In this document: piece after piece, positions 36,801 to 46,535 of the stretch
Numbering within the stretch: position 1 is the stretch's first letter
How the letters are laid out: each line of letters starts with the position of its first letter
DNA from: Symbiodinium kawagutii
Lineage: Eukaryota; Sar; Dinophyceae; Suessiales; Symbiodiniaceae
Direction: 5' to 3'
Assembly (NCBI GenBank): GCA_009767595.1
Contig: VSDK01027835.1
Coordinates: 154,522 to 218,521, forward strand
Length of the DNA stretch: 64,000 bases
The notes under the pieces: model-generated
Databases searched by the model: none
Told to the model about the DNA's origin: nothing
Seen by the model: only the letters and a program-made list of their open reading frames with translations
Program-made: the position numbers and the translations under genes

Positions 36801-37793
36801 AAAGATGGCAAAAAAGGATAAAACCTTGGAGTTAGGGGCAGCTCAGCAGCTATTGTGATGAACGTGGGGATTCAATCGAGATGGAAATAGCTTTGCAGAT
36901 GATCGAAAAGGCGTTCCTAAGATTGAATCTCTGTAGAAAGCCTGGTTTGGTCCTGGATCTTCACATTCTGTTGGGCAAGCAATGGGGGAAACCGGCAATG
37001 CAAACATGGATCGATGCCATCGTTTTGTCCAGGCAAAGAGGGTGATGGAAGGCTGATTGAGATGTATGGCTTTGGCGTCGCAGTGGTGAATGACAAGCTG
37101 CAGCTGATTGATGTTGACATCTACTACAAGCCAGAACCCTTCATCCAGGCGCCAAGTCGACACTGGGCAATTCTTGGGCAACGTAAATCGTTGATGAAAC
37201 AACTGCTAAAGGCTTCAAGCATTGAGAATTATGCAGAAATCCTAGATGAAGTAGATGAGGCATCCGTTTTCATCTGTGAAATCCTCGAAAATCTGTGGAT
37301 TCACTTGCTCCTGGTGCTCCCGGTCCCTGAAGCCTTGCAACCTGCCAGGCCCTTCGTGGTATCGCTTCGGGGAGCGTCACCCACCAGGGCAGCGACATCT
37401 TGGGAGCAGGTGGGCACGGTGCTTGGATGGTCCACAGGTGGGTTCAAAAATCATAAGCCCCAAGAATGGTTGGTTCATTAAGTTTATTCATGTTGAGGCT
37501 TCTCAGTTTATGTGGGTTTACTAATGAAGTTTATTACCAAGAATTGATGAAAGTGGTCGATTTATTGCAAAAAATGACTTGTAGTTGGGATACCTACCAT
37601 GGTTTATTACTACAAATGGTCAATCATCTGGATGATAACTGGGGGCACCCCTACGACTTGAGAAACACCACAGGTGCTTGGCGCGTCAGGTGCAACGAGC
37701 CACTGTCCTTTCGTGGAGAAACTGAAGCGCACCGGGTTCAAGGCTGGTCAATGTCCAGTGCGCCACGTGCGCTCCGAAGAAGTGAAGCTCTGA
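33869..37793 (+). CDS. Pathogen-related protein-like, SnoaL-like fold, 10 exons, apparently complete
   Basis: Reconstructed from homology to the plant/algal pathogen-related protein family (SnoaL-like, NTF2-type fold; biochemical role unknown). Exons: 33869-33918, 34162-34210, 34339-34392, 34628-34710, 34769-34823, 35291-35348, 35712-35788, 36285-36354, 37033-37148, 37674-37793. They sum to 732 nt, giving 243 residues plus TGA, close to the usual family length, and every junction keeps phase. Family landmarks appear in order: WRFGGPPDY, GSLEMIVENLVKTWEM, GNYNVLLQ, SHDKFHSAF, SFSWRHWGHFTGSYEG, GDGRLIEMYGFGV, VDIYYKPEPF. Introns 1 and 9 start with GC, intron 4 (58 bp) starts with GA, and the rest start with GT. 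The ATG follows an AG at 33858-33859, and its frame is closed upstream by TGA at 33821. Introns carry inverted-repeat elements. The last exon is the least certain: its phase fits, but the C-terminus has no family check. Confidence 0.85.
33972..34072 (-). mobile_element. MITE family 1 copy in intron 1 of the pathogen-related gene
   Basis: Ends AGGATTTCTCAAATTTGGG and TTTTTTGGAAGCCACC, diverged. Confidence 0.75.
35085..35245. repeat. Degenerate tandem repeat in a pathogen-related gene intron
   Basis: Repeated variants of GACTATCTTAGA and GCAATCTGAGA, within intron 5. Confidence 0.8.
35823..35908 (+). mobile_element. Repeat family 2 copy in intron 7 of the pathogen-related gene
   Basis: GCGAGTTGGGTCAATATT to GGGTTTTGACCCACTGCCA. 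Confidence 0.8.
36430..36581 (+). mobile_element. Repeat family 3 copy, longest, in intron 8 of the pathogen-related gene
   Basis: TTGGTGGTTTTAATCATTT left end and CATAGGGGTGGTTCAACCAC right end, internal partial duplication of ATCATTTTTTATTTT. Confidence 0.8.
37590..37670 (-). mobile_element. MITE family 1, right part, abutting an exon
   Basis: GGATGATAACTGGGGGCACC and ACTTGAGAAACACCA; the acceptor CAG of the last pathogen-related exon follows directly (exon at 37674). Confidence 0.75.
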
Positions 37794-37799
37794 CACCTC

Positions 37800-39490
37800 T
37801 GAGCTGGGAGCTCCATGGAGCTCCGAAGAAGTGGAGCTGCCTGGGTCCGAGAGCTCGCACTGGGGGCTTGCGCCGGGGAGGTTCTCTCACGTGCCATAGG
37901 ATTCTGTTGCCCAGAATGAAAGCAGAGAATTTCCCAGCTGCGAAACCAGCTGGGAATTTGCCATTCTTTGCCTTCCCCAGTGGCAGCAACCGATCCCAGC
38001 TGCAAAGTCTCCAGACATCTTGAGGCGTTTCTTATCTTTTTTGAAAAGGACGCACTACGCGTCCAATCGTTTGAGAAACTGCTTCCTTTGTGAGCTTCTC
38101 GCTCCCGCGCCAGGGTGCCGTTTCACCATGACCATGACTTCTCGACGGCTTTGGCAGCTGGCTTTTCACAAGAAAAGTCTAGAGCTGATGCCTTTCAAAA
38201 CAAATAGGCTTGCCCAAATATGGACGCTTCTCTCGCGTGTCCTGCCAGTCTCCAGGGAACACGCCTCATCTATTGGGGCACATAGTAAGGGCAACGTTGA
38301 GGATGTAAACATGCTGTTTCATGTATGCACGTATAGAAACCATATGAACATTCATGATGTCTACGTAGTCAAATTTATTGCATGGTGGTTTTTCAAAATG
38401 GGTGGCACTCCCAAATCATCCATTGCTAATGATTTTTAGTGATACACCATCCATTTGTTGGGTTCCCAATTTCAAGAACACCCATTTGCAGCATTTTGAT
38501 GTGATATATTATATTCTGCACCTTCTCTCTAGATTTTGTGCCATACCTCATTCGGAGACGCAATTTGGCCACTTGTCGCGGTCTGGCGAGATTCTGGTGC
38601 ACTTTTCAAAAAACTGACAGCAGTAGTGTGATCTGATTCTGTTACAGAATCGCTGTTAGAATGTCAGTCTGTAAGAATAGCTAAACTTTTGAAGGTCAGG
38701 TCAAACACTGAGGAACAATCTCAGAACAATCAAACATTTGTGAAGTCGGCGATGTACAGTTGTTCAAATGCACCTATTTAAACTTATAATAGGGGATGAT
38801 AACTAACAACTATAACAGTTATTTACTAACACTATATATATATATATATATGTATATATTTACATTGTGTGTAAATCTGTAAGATTGGTCAGGTCATTGG
38901 TGCAGGGCAAAGGAGGTGGTTGAGGCATTGACGAATGTCGGGATGCAATGTTTGATAAACCAAATTTGTTTATAATGTCAACCAAGTTTTATAGACTTTT
39001 ATATGTTGATAATATGGTAATATTGTTTGATAATGTCCTTTGTTGGTCAACCAAGTCTTTATAGTGTCAACCAACATGGTTTAGAATGCAAATCTTGGTT
39101 AATACCAGGGAGAATCACCAGCAATAGTGGTGAAACAACTACTATATGAAGCTTTCTTGTAATAGGGAAGCCCTGAAGCTACAGATGGTTTTCTACTGTA
39201 AATGGTTTGCGATGGATGATTTGGTTTAGAGATCATGGCATGGTGAACATTTAGCAAATGCTTGATCATGTATCAACTGTGTCAGAATTGTCAGATCTCA
39301 ATGTCAGAATCTTGGTACCCATGTCAGAAGACCAGTCGACATCCCAAACTGCATCTCCAAGCATACATCACGCCACTCTTTAGTTGTCTTTCCCAATGCC
39401 AACATAACTCAGAACACATCTCAGAACATGTGCCAGCCAAAATGTCAGAACAAAATCTGTTGTGCAAGTGCTTCAAGCATCTCTTTACTT
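37800..39490. other. 3' flank of the pathogen-related gene, no further gene confidently seen
   Basis: An open frame of 139 codons at 38020-38439 runs into a MITE copy and is probably not coding. AT-rich from 38600. Confidence 0.5.
38395..38483 (+). mobile_element. MITE family 1 copy
   Basis: Ends GTGGTTTTTCAAAATGGG and TTTCAAGAACACCC. Confidence 0.8.
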
Positions 39491-39494
39491 CTAG

Positions 39495-39690
39495 ATGACG
39501 TGGGGATCGCTCTTTGCAGCAGATTTCCTCACTTCCCTGGGAGATGGCAAGACACCTGTGTAGACTGACCACAGACTGCGGAAAAAGTTCCCTGCCGCCT
39601 TTTGGACAGTGGCCAGTGCAGTACGTTGCCATCGTTACCCTGGGAGAATCAACCGGAACTTCCACCTCTCAAAACTTGAAGTGTCACAAA
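39495..39690 (+). pseudogene. Possible decayed exon with an in-frame stop
   Basis: One frame reads MTWGSLFAADFLTSLGDGK, then TPV, a TAG, then RLRKKFPAAFWTVASAV. Both halves look protein-like and stay in the same frame, so a nonsense change or an unusual short intron is possible. The family is not recognised. Confidence 0.25.
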
Positions 39691-40032
39691 GCACACATCC
39701 ACAAGTTCTTCATCTGCTCCGAGGTTCTTCATTTGCGATGCTTGCCGCAACTTCGATGAGTTGGGAGAGATCACTGAAGAAACTAGGTGAAGTATGGGCT
39801 GGGTGAAGCACGTGCGGATCAATACCACCTGTTCCAATAGAGTGATATAGTTGCAGGTTGTTGCAGGTATATCCTCAGGTATATCCCTAGTGTTGCTTAT
39901 GATCCTGTATCACCATCCATTCATGTCATATGAGTACCCAACAGAACCATGCATGATTGGCTTTACGATTACAAGCGAGTCCTCTTCAAATGATGCTTAC
40001 TCAACCTTACAATTTCGCCCGCCACTCAAATG

Positions 40033-40130
40033 GTGGTTTCTGAAAATAGGGGACCCCGAAATCATCCTTCATTAGCCATTTGTAGGAAAAAACCACCCAT
40101 TTTTGGAGGCTCCTGTTTGAAGAAACCATC
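40033..40130 (+). mobile_element. MITE family 1, full copy with 5-bp target duplication
   Basis: Ends match the family; AAATG is duplicated (40028-40032 and 40131-40135). Confidence 0.85.
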
Positions 40131-40167
40131 AAATGATTGTTGATTCATATCCTATATCAAACTGTCA

Positions 40168-40335
40168 GGCTTGGATCCTGGCTGGTGCGGCACAAGGGAC
40201 GGGTTTCACTGCGCTGGCAATTCTCCCCGCTACTTGATCCTATGGATCCATCGGCCGTGGCAGGTGTCGCGATGTGGAAGATATACAGAACTCCACCCAG
40301 CGCATAGCAAACAGCCGTGGTCCCAGCTGTCAACT
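40168..40335 (+). CDS. GC-rich island open in all three plus frames
   Basis: Follows a GTCAG acceptor. Candidates include AWILAGAAQGTGFTALAILP and SWLVRHKGRVSLRWQFSPLL. No splice or homology evidence chooses between them. Confidence 0.25.
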
Positions 40336-40637
40336 GATGATTGCTGATGGTTGGAACGGAGATTCCTGCTTCTCTTTGCTTCCTGTCAGGTCAATCACAA
40401 AGTTTATACAAAGAAGACCATGAAACTTAACGTCATTTTTCATTTCATCATCTCAAGTGAGATGCTTGCAAACAACACCATGAAAATTACCACGACATTT
40501 ACACGATTTGGATGGCATCCATAATCATCTGAGAGAATTTACCAAATCTCCAGACACTACAACATTCACTGGGTCGATGGGAAAATCCAAACGGAAACTC
40601 TTGTTTTCGTCAGCCATCATATCATGAACCATTTTGG

Positions 40638-40737
40638 GATTTCTGAAGAATTGGGCCCCAGATCATCCAATACCAATCATTGTCAGGAATAAACCAGCCA
40701 TTTTTTGGGGAGGCGTTCCCCATTTTGAGAAGTCCCC
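40638..40737 (+). mobile_element. MITE family 1 copy
   Basis: Ends GGGATTTCTGAAGAATTGGG and CATTTTGAGAAGTCCCC. Confidence 0.8.
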
Positions 40738-40860
40738 ATGGGCTCATACCACTATTGTTGATGATTCGTTGCTTTCTCCACGCGACTTCCCGTTCCGATG
40801 CTGTTTTTGGCTACTATTGTTAATTGTTGGTTGACTATTGGTGAAACATATGGGTCATAT

Positions 40861-40960
40861 GGGGATTTCTCAAAATTGGGAACCCCCAAAAAGGATGGTT
40901 TATTGCCGAACATGATTGACATTGGATGGTTTAGGGGTACCCCCATCTTTTTGAAACCAT
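40861..40960 (-). mobile_element. MITE family 1 copy
   Basis: Ends GGGGATTTCTCAAAATTGGG and TTTTTGAAACCAT. Confidence 0.8.
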
Positions 40961-40964
40961 CGTA

Positions 40965-42260
40965 TATCACGACCATTCTTAACAATCATTTTAGAACAGT
41001 GTTGGTGGTGACTAGGAGGATTGAGAACCGTGTTGAATAAGACCTAGTTGATTATTCTTGTTTTTAGGTCTTCAGAGACTATGGCAATAGCCATCAATGA
41101 TAGCCAGTAGAATCAATTATCAAAAAAAGCAACAGTAGAAGAAGTTTCTACCTTGACAGCCAACATCTTTATCCCCAACAGCACTACGACAGATGCGCGG
41201 AGATGGGGTTTGCGCAAGCGCCCCCCCCCATTTCTGGGAGCCTAAGGCCTTCGGCTCCACCCGAGTGAGGCGTGGTTGGATAAGTTAGCTTCCCCAAAGC
41301 ACCATTTACAGAGGCAATAATGGCGGTTTCTGATCAGTATCAACCTGTTGGTTTCATCTATTTTCATTACGTTAGGGGGGGTTACAGTGGTGAATGGTGG
41401 TTTGGATCAATCTTATGACTGAGGGAATATCGGTGGTTTGGTTAGCTACAGGGGGCATCAACAATGGTGGTTTCGAGTGCTTAGTAACTATTATATAGTA
41501 CTGTTTGAAAATGGTTAAATCAATGTTGAGAACCAAGTTTATGAGGGAATAATGGTGGTTTATAGTCGTTGATAAGCAACGATAGTGAATAGTGATGATG
41601 ATCAATGATGCTTAACTATGGGGGATCAACTTAGTAATAGTTCATACTGTTGAATGATGACCAATAACCAGTCCTAGTGGATAATACTGGTTAATGATGA
41701 TTAACTATGGAGGATAAGTTCACCAAGAATTTTGATCGGGAATATATTGGGTAATGATGGTACACCAGGGAGTTTTGACCCACAGCCATATATAGCCATA
41801 TGGCTATCTCCGGTTCACCATGGTGGTACCTAGGAGCATCATCCAAGTTCATAGACATGATCAAGCAAACGATCATCTTAGATGTAAATCTGTCCGCAGA
41901 TGACAACTCATGACAGATTTAAGTATTGTGACATGTGACAATCAAAGGAGATAATAGGGAAACTCCACTTCTTGGTGGTATACCATTTATGCGCAATCCC
42001 ATATATGATTAATCCGCAATTTACTTTTATCATTCTACTATAGTTATAAATGGCATAGTTCTAATTACAAATATTTAGATATTTATTCCATGTGTATCTT
42101 CGTGGAACATTCTGCATATTCAAACGTTACGCATGGACTATTCAAACTTCTGTCATTTGAATGCTTCTGATGTAAGCGTCAAATCTACTTACATCAACTT
42201 GATTCTAAAGAAGTAAAATCTATGTAAACTTTAAAGTCTACAGAAGTTCAAATTACATTT
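40965..42260. other. No gene seen
   Basis: AT-rich, with GGTTAATGATG words and a partial family-2 end at 41747-41790. A poly-C tract lies at 41220-41230. Confidence 0.6.
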
Positions 42261-42261
42261 C

Positions 42262-42430
42262 CCGATGATTTCCCATGGTTTCCCCAATTACAAAATCCCA
42301 TGATTTTCCTCCAAAATCCCATGATTTCTCCCTAAAATCCGATGTTTTACCATGCTTAACCATAGAAAATCCTATGGTAAAACCATGATTTTCCCCTAAA
42401 ATCCTATGGTAAAACCATGCTTCACCATAG
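42262..42430. repeat. Degenerate tandem repeat, about 20-bp unit
   Basis: Repeated variants of AAAATCCCATGATTTTCCC, then CCTATGGTAAAACCATG, directly before the terminal exon at 42448. Confidence 0.8.
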
Positions 42431-42447
42431 AACTTCTGGCTCGTCAG

Positions 42448-42576
42448 ATCTTCGCTTTAGCCGAGCGGAACCTCTTCAGCAACTTGGCCGCGCAGCTGAC
42501 CTCGCCTGCGGTGCGCTCCTTGGTCCGGGCACCCAGACTGGTCCAACGGCATGGAAGAGGCAATCGAAGAAGATAA
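42448..42576 (+). CDS. Terminal exon of an unknown gene
   Basis: After acceptor GTCAG the frame reads IFALAERNLFSNLAAQLTSP then AVRSLVRAPRLVQRHGRG and a basic tail to TAA at 42574. There is no start codon, so simple ORF calling misses this frame. Upstream exons were not found. Confidence 0.5.
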   Translation: MFALAERNLFSNLAAQLTSPAVRSLVRAPRLVQRHGRGNRRR

Positions 42577-42689
42577 GTAGACGATGTTTACGTATATAAT
42601 AAATCCCCTTTGAAATAACCTCTAGGAAATCGGTGAGGTCCAGTGCATGAGGAAATGACCATTTTTTATGAGGTGGATGCTGTTAGATC

Positions 42690-43300
42690 ACTGTTTTGGA
42701 GATGCTGCTGTGTGTTGGCTGGAGTCAGGGGTTCTGATTTTGTAGAGCAGTCAATGGCTTCAATTCTGTAGTGAATGGCAGTTGGAAAGCATATTGTTTA
42801 TGGATGCCAGGGGCTTCGACTTTGTACAGATGATATTTAGCTACTTTCAACTCTTTGGTTCTTCGAATTGTAGATGATCAAATTATATCAACTTTACCTG
42901 GATATCTGATGCATCTCGATGTCATGTATCCAGTGGCAGTGCTACAGAATTGGTGCTGGTGACTCTGTTGCAATATAGAACCACACTCCTTACAGAATCA
43001 GGCTTCCTCCGTTGAAATATTTGGATGTATCAAAGGCCCATGTCATCAGGAGCATTGGACTCAAGCCAAAGGTTTGGATTGTGTAGTCAGGTTTCATGTG
43101 GATGAAGCTCACTTAACATTCTACAGTTTTGAGATTGCCTGTTAGATTTGCAGGTCCAAAAGCCTGTTAAGGAAAATGACTGCACGGATTGTAGTTTGTC
43201 CTTCCAATTTTGTAGTCTGGTGTGTTTTTGACTGGTGTGTTTGGCGCCTCGATTCTGTAAAGGGTTTCTTCCAGGTGCTTCGATTCTGTAGGGGGTTGTA
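42690..43300. repeat. Interspersed TTCGATTCTGTAG motif
   Basis: Around eight variants of CTTCGATTCTGTAG at irregular spacing in otherwise featureless sequence. Confidence 0.6.
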
Positions 43301-43582
43301 CTAGGAAATCGGTGCCCTGGACTGTTCCTCTTAATTCCCCGGGGGATTATAATAAAGTAGATTGATATTTGTGAGTAAGAAGATTAGATTACTCATATAC
43401 GTTGCATAAGAAGATGTGTATAGTATGAAAATGTATCAATACGTAATGCAAATATGTATGATATGGCAATATACATGTTTATGTATGTATGTGTATGTGT
43501 ATGTAGACATTGACCTATATGTATACATGATGTTGTTGGGATTGATATCGGTGGTGTCAACCCGTGGTGTTCAACTGCTCAG

Positions 43583-43662
43583 CTCCAGGTGCTGGATTTG
43601 GGCGAGTGGTTGGCTGCAGAAGCTCCTCAAGAGGCCCAGAGAAGGACGGAACTTGAGATCTG
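43583..43662 (+). CDS. Orphan exon, unknown product
   Basis: After CTCAG the frame reads LQVLDLGEWLAAEAPQEAQ then RRTELEI, with donor GTAGAT at 43663. Amphipathic, possibly helical. Confidence 0.45.
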
Positions 43663-44029
43663 GTAGATCTCAGGCTGCCAGGTATTGCACGAGCTATCAT
43701 AAGTACCAGCCAATACTAATAGCAAGCTAAGGATAGTAATAGTAGCAGGTACTTATCATTCATAATAATTCATAATAGCAAGCTAATTGATTGATGAGAA
43801 GCACCTGCTATTTTTTCTAATAATAGCCAATAATAGCCAATAATAGCCAACAATCATTCAAACGTACAAGCCAAGAATAAGTACCAGCCAATAATAATTC
43901 AGAATAGCAAGCTAATTGGCTATCTGAATTGAGGATAAGTACCTGCTAATTATTACAAGTACCAGCTATGACCATTGGATATTGGATCACTTATTGCCAT
44001 CGCCTATTGGAAGGCAAATCACCAGCTAT

Positions 44030-44129
44030 TGCCGTCAGATCTTGTGATGCCGGCGCTGCCTTTGTCGCGCCAGGTGCCATCTGGACCCGTGATGGTGGAG
44101 ATAGATGGCGTGTGGCGCTCGTGCGCGGT
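44030..44129 (+). CDS. Orphan exon, unknown product
   Basis: After ACCAG the best frame reads LLPSDLVMPALPLSRQVPSG then PVMVEIDGVWRSCA, ending at GTCAGT. An alternative frame (SCDAGAAFVAPGAIWTRDGG) is also open. Confidence 0.4.
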
Positions 44130-44689
44130 CAGTCATTGGTTAGTCGGCGAATAGCAACCATTCATCCTGCTTAGCTAGGCAGGCTAAGAGGTTTGTTAGT
44201 AAAGAGGTTTGTTTGCTAAGTAATCAGGATAATGGTTGGTTAATTAATCAGGATCATGCTCAGTTAAGTGGTTTGTTACTTACAAATCCTAATTGCTGTT
44301 ATGATTAATAGTTTGCTAGTCGTAACTGTTGATAATTATTAATCCTGCTAGTAGTTTCTATCAGGATTAATTCTTGTAATTATAATTGCTAGTTATTCAT
44401 CCTAATATCAACCATTGTTGGCCAATAGCAACCAATGTTGCTACGGATTAACTAACATCACTACTGGATGAACACATCGAAATTGTTGGTAATTGTCAAT
44501 AATCGACACCACCAAAACCCAATCAAGCATCATGAATCCTGGTACCAACGTCACCACTGGGTTCACTAGGATTGTCCTGAACCAACTCATAACTAAGGGC
44601 CCCAGGTTGTAGCTGGTTGGTTCATATTGGTTGGTTAAGCCTGGTTAGTCCACCACTTGATCCACCTTAGTGGTTGAGTAAGCCATTTG

Positions 44690-44808
44690 GCACGCTGCGA
44701 CTGGTGACTCCCAGCACCAAATCTGCATCTAAGGCCTGGAGCGAAAGTCATGTGCTGAAGGCTTCGGGTGGCAAAGCAGCTGAAGAGGTTGGGAGGGCCA
44801 GGGGATGA
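44690..44808 (+). CDS. Probable terminal exon, unknown product
   Basis: Reads [20 protein letters not shown] then [18 protein letters not shown] and TGA at 44806. May end the gene containing 43583 and 44030, but the phases of those exons could not be joined. Confidence 0.4.
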
Positions 44809-44849
44809 GAGCGCCGGGAGAGTGACCATATTTTACCATTACGTAGATA

Positions 44850-44860
44850 GATGCGTATAT

Positions 44861-44895
<35 letters not shown>

Positions 44896-44921
44896 AATAT
44901 ATACATATATATATATATATA

Positions 44922-44958
<37 letters not shown>

Positions 44959-44962
44959 GTAG
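44850..44962. repeat. AT-rich microsatellite
   Basis: ATATATATAAATAT-type repeat. Similar shorter tracts at 18840-18862, 38829-38850, 45855-45922 and 46395-46412. Minus-strand Ile/Tyr-rich frames here are artefacts. Confidence 0.95.
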
Positions 44963-44964
44963 AT

Positions 44965-45960
44965 AGATGTGTATGCATAGAGATATTTTTGGGCTTTGTG
45001 GCCAGATTGAATATATACATGTATATATATGTATACATTCATTATGCTGCATTTAACCAGTATGTTAGAGTACGGTATCATTTGAGTAAGCATCATACAT
45101 AGTATCAACCTGTCTGTCATGTTGTTGATCATATTTGATAATTACATATTACTGCTATGCACTGTCATTAATGATGGTATGAGTGATCTATGACTTTACT
45201 TGACAGTTGTGACTAATGATCGGTAGTATCCATCATCACGAATGATCTATTGGTATTTCCTAACCAGTAACGATTTTTCTTGTTCTTTTGTCGTTAAACG
45301 ATTTCTTGGGGATCCTTTTACAGTACGGATGCGAATCGTGGCTGCAATTCGGGTTAGCGGATGCTTTAAGTTGTGCAATTGGTGCTGCTGGGGGCCCAGG
45401 TGGGAAATTATATAACTCCCCGCCATATTGGTATGTAAATCACCAGGGTTAAAACGAATGGTGCTTCGCGACTACACGGCTATAGCTTGGGATCACATTA
45501 ATTTTCTGTCGTGGTGTGGTATATTAGTATGAATTCTATCTATATATCTACATATATCTATATCTATCAGTATTCCACATTAGTATGTTACACTCAGATG
45601 ATATATGAGTTACTATTGTTTGGACGCAGTCTCACAATATTGGGGCTTCCATCAGGAACTCAGTAGCATTACTAAATGAGTCATTGAGTTAATGATTACC
45701 AAGACAAGTAGTATTCCAATGTAGTATTGATCACAATGCTAATGACCACTGATTTATTGCAATAGTATTGCTGTTATATCTATATTATACATATGACTGA
45801 CTATTATTGAAACACTATATGCATATAGTCATATATATCTATATCATATATGATATATATATATATATATACACATACATGTATACATCATATACATTTA
45901 TGATATATATATATATATAGATGTATATGTATTATTGTATTTTATCTCACCGCATCTCCC
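44965..45960. other. No gene seen; AT-rich repeats
   Basis: TCTATATATC and ATATATAC tracts; no open frame with coding character. Confidence 0.7.
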
Positions 45961-45963
45961 ATC

Positions 45964-46053
45964 ATGAACGGCGATCACCTCGACGCTTCGACGTGGACTT
46001 GGCTCACAGATGAGCCGATGGCGCTTTGCACCGACTCGCCCATGGAGCGACAC
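45964..46053 (+). CDS. Exon with start codon, unknown product
   Basis: ATG at 45964 opens a frame reading MNGDHLDASTWTWLTDEPMA then LCTDSPMERH, ending at a GTGAGA donor (46054). If spliced to the AG at 46506 it would continue VTRTERPLKQ and stop, giving 40 residues. It may instead be an upstream exon of another gene. Confidence 0.35.
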
Positions 46054-46083
46054 GTGAGACGGTGATGGGACGAGGTGCCCATT

Positions 46084-46200
46084 TGGCGAGTTGGGTGGAT
46101 ATGAACCAACCAATAACGGGGGATCAGTTCACCAACTTCATATGGAAAACAGCCTGGTTAATTATGGGGGAACCAGGGGTACAGGGTCTTGACCCATACC
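46084..46200 (+). mobile_element. Repeat family 2 copy
   Basis: GGCGAGTTGGGTGGATATG to GGGTCTTGACCCATACCC. Confidence 0.8.
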
Positions 46201-46504
46201 CGGGTTTGGAAACGCAGGTTGAAGGTTTTTTAGATATGTTTTTTAGATATGTGAAAAACCATTTTTTTAGATATCTAAAAAGAACCTGACTTATGAGTTT
46301 GAAACTGGCTTGAAACCAGGTTTTGGAATTCTTTGTGCGTCATTGTCTTTCCTCTTCTTATATGTGTGCACATTTATAGTATTGATGTAAATGTATATAT
46401 ATATATATATAAATATATAGTATACATATTTCTCTGTCTCTCTCTCTCTCTATACATGCATTATATTTACGGTATGTATGTCTACTCCGTTTGTTTCCCC
46501 TGTC

Positions 46505-46535
46505 AGGTGACGCGCACTGAGCGGCCGTTGAAGCA
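46505..46535 (+). promoter_or_regulatory. Putative trans-splice acceptor and 5' UTR of the transporter
   Basis: A T-rich tract ends in GTCAG at 46506, 29 bases before the transporter ATG. In-frame TGA at 46518 shows that this short segment cannot be coding for the transporter. Alternatively the AG is a cis acceptor of an upstream gene. Confidence 0.35.

Noticed and set aside
37014-37481. Single-exon reading of the 155-codon frame
   Set aside because: Only its part from 37033 to 37148 continues the pathogen-related family; the rest is intron up to the next exon.
37466-38023. 185-codon plus frame
   Set aside because: Overlaps the last pathogen-related exon in a different frame; homology-linked phase supports the exon 37674-37793 instead.
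42690-43300. Spliced-leader RNA gene array
   Set aside because: The repeated TTCGATTCTGTAG motif does not contain the AGCCATTTTGGCTCAAG core of the dinoflagellate leader.
44729-45132. Minus-strand Ile/Tyr-rich frames
   Set aside because: Products of an AT dinucleotide microsatellite.
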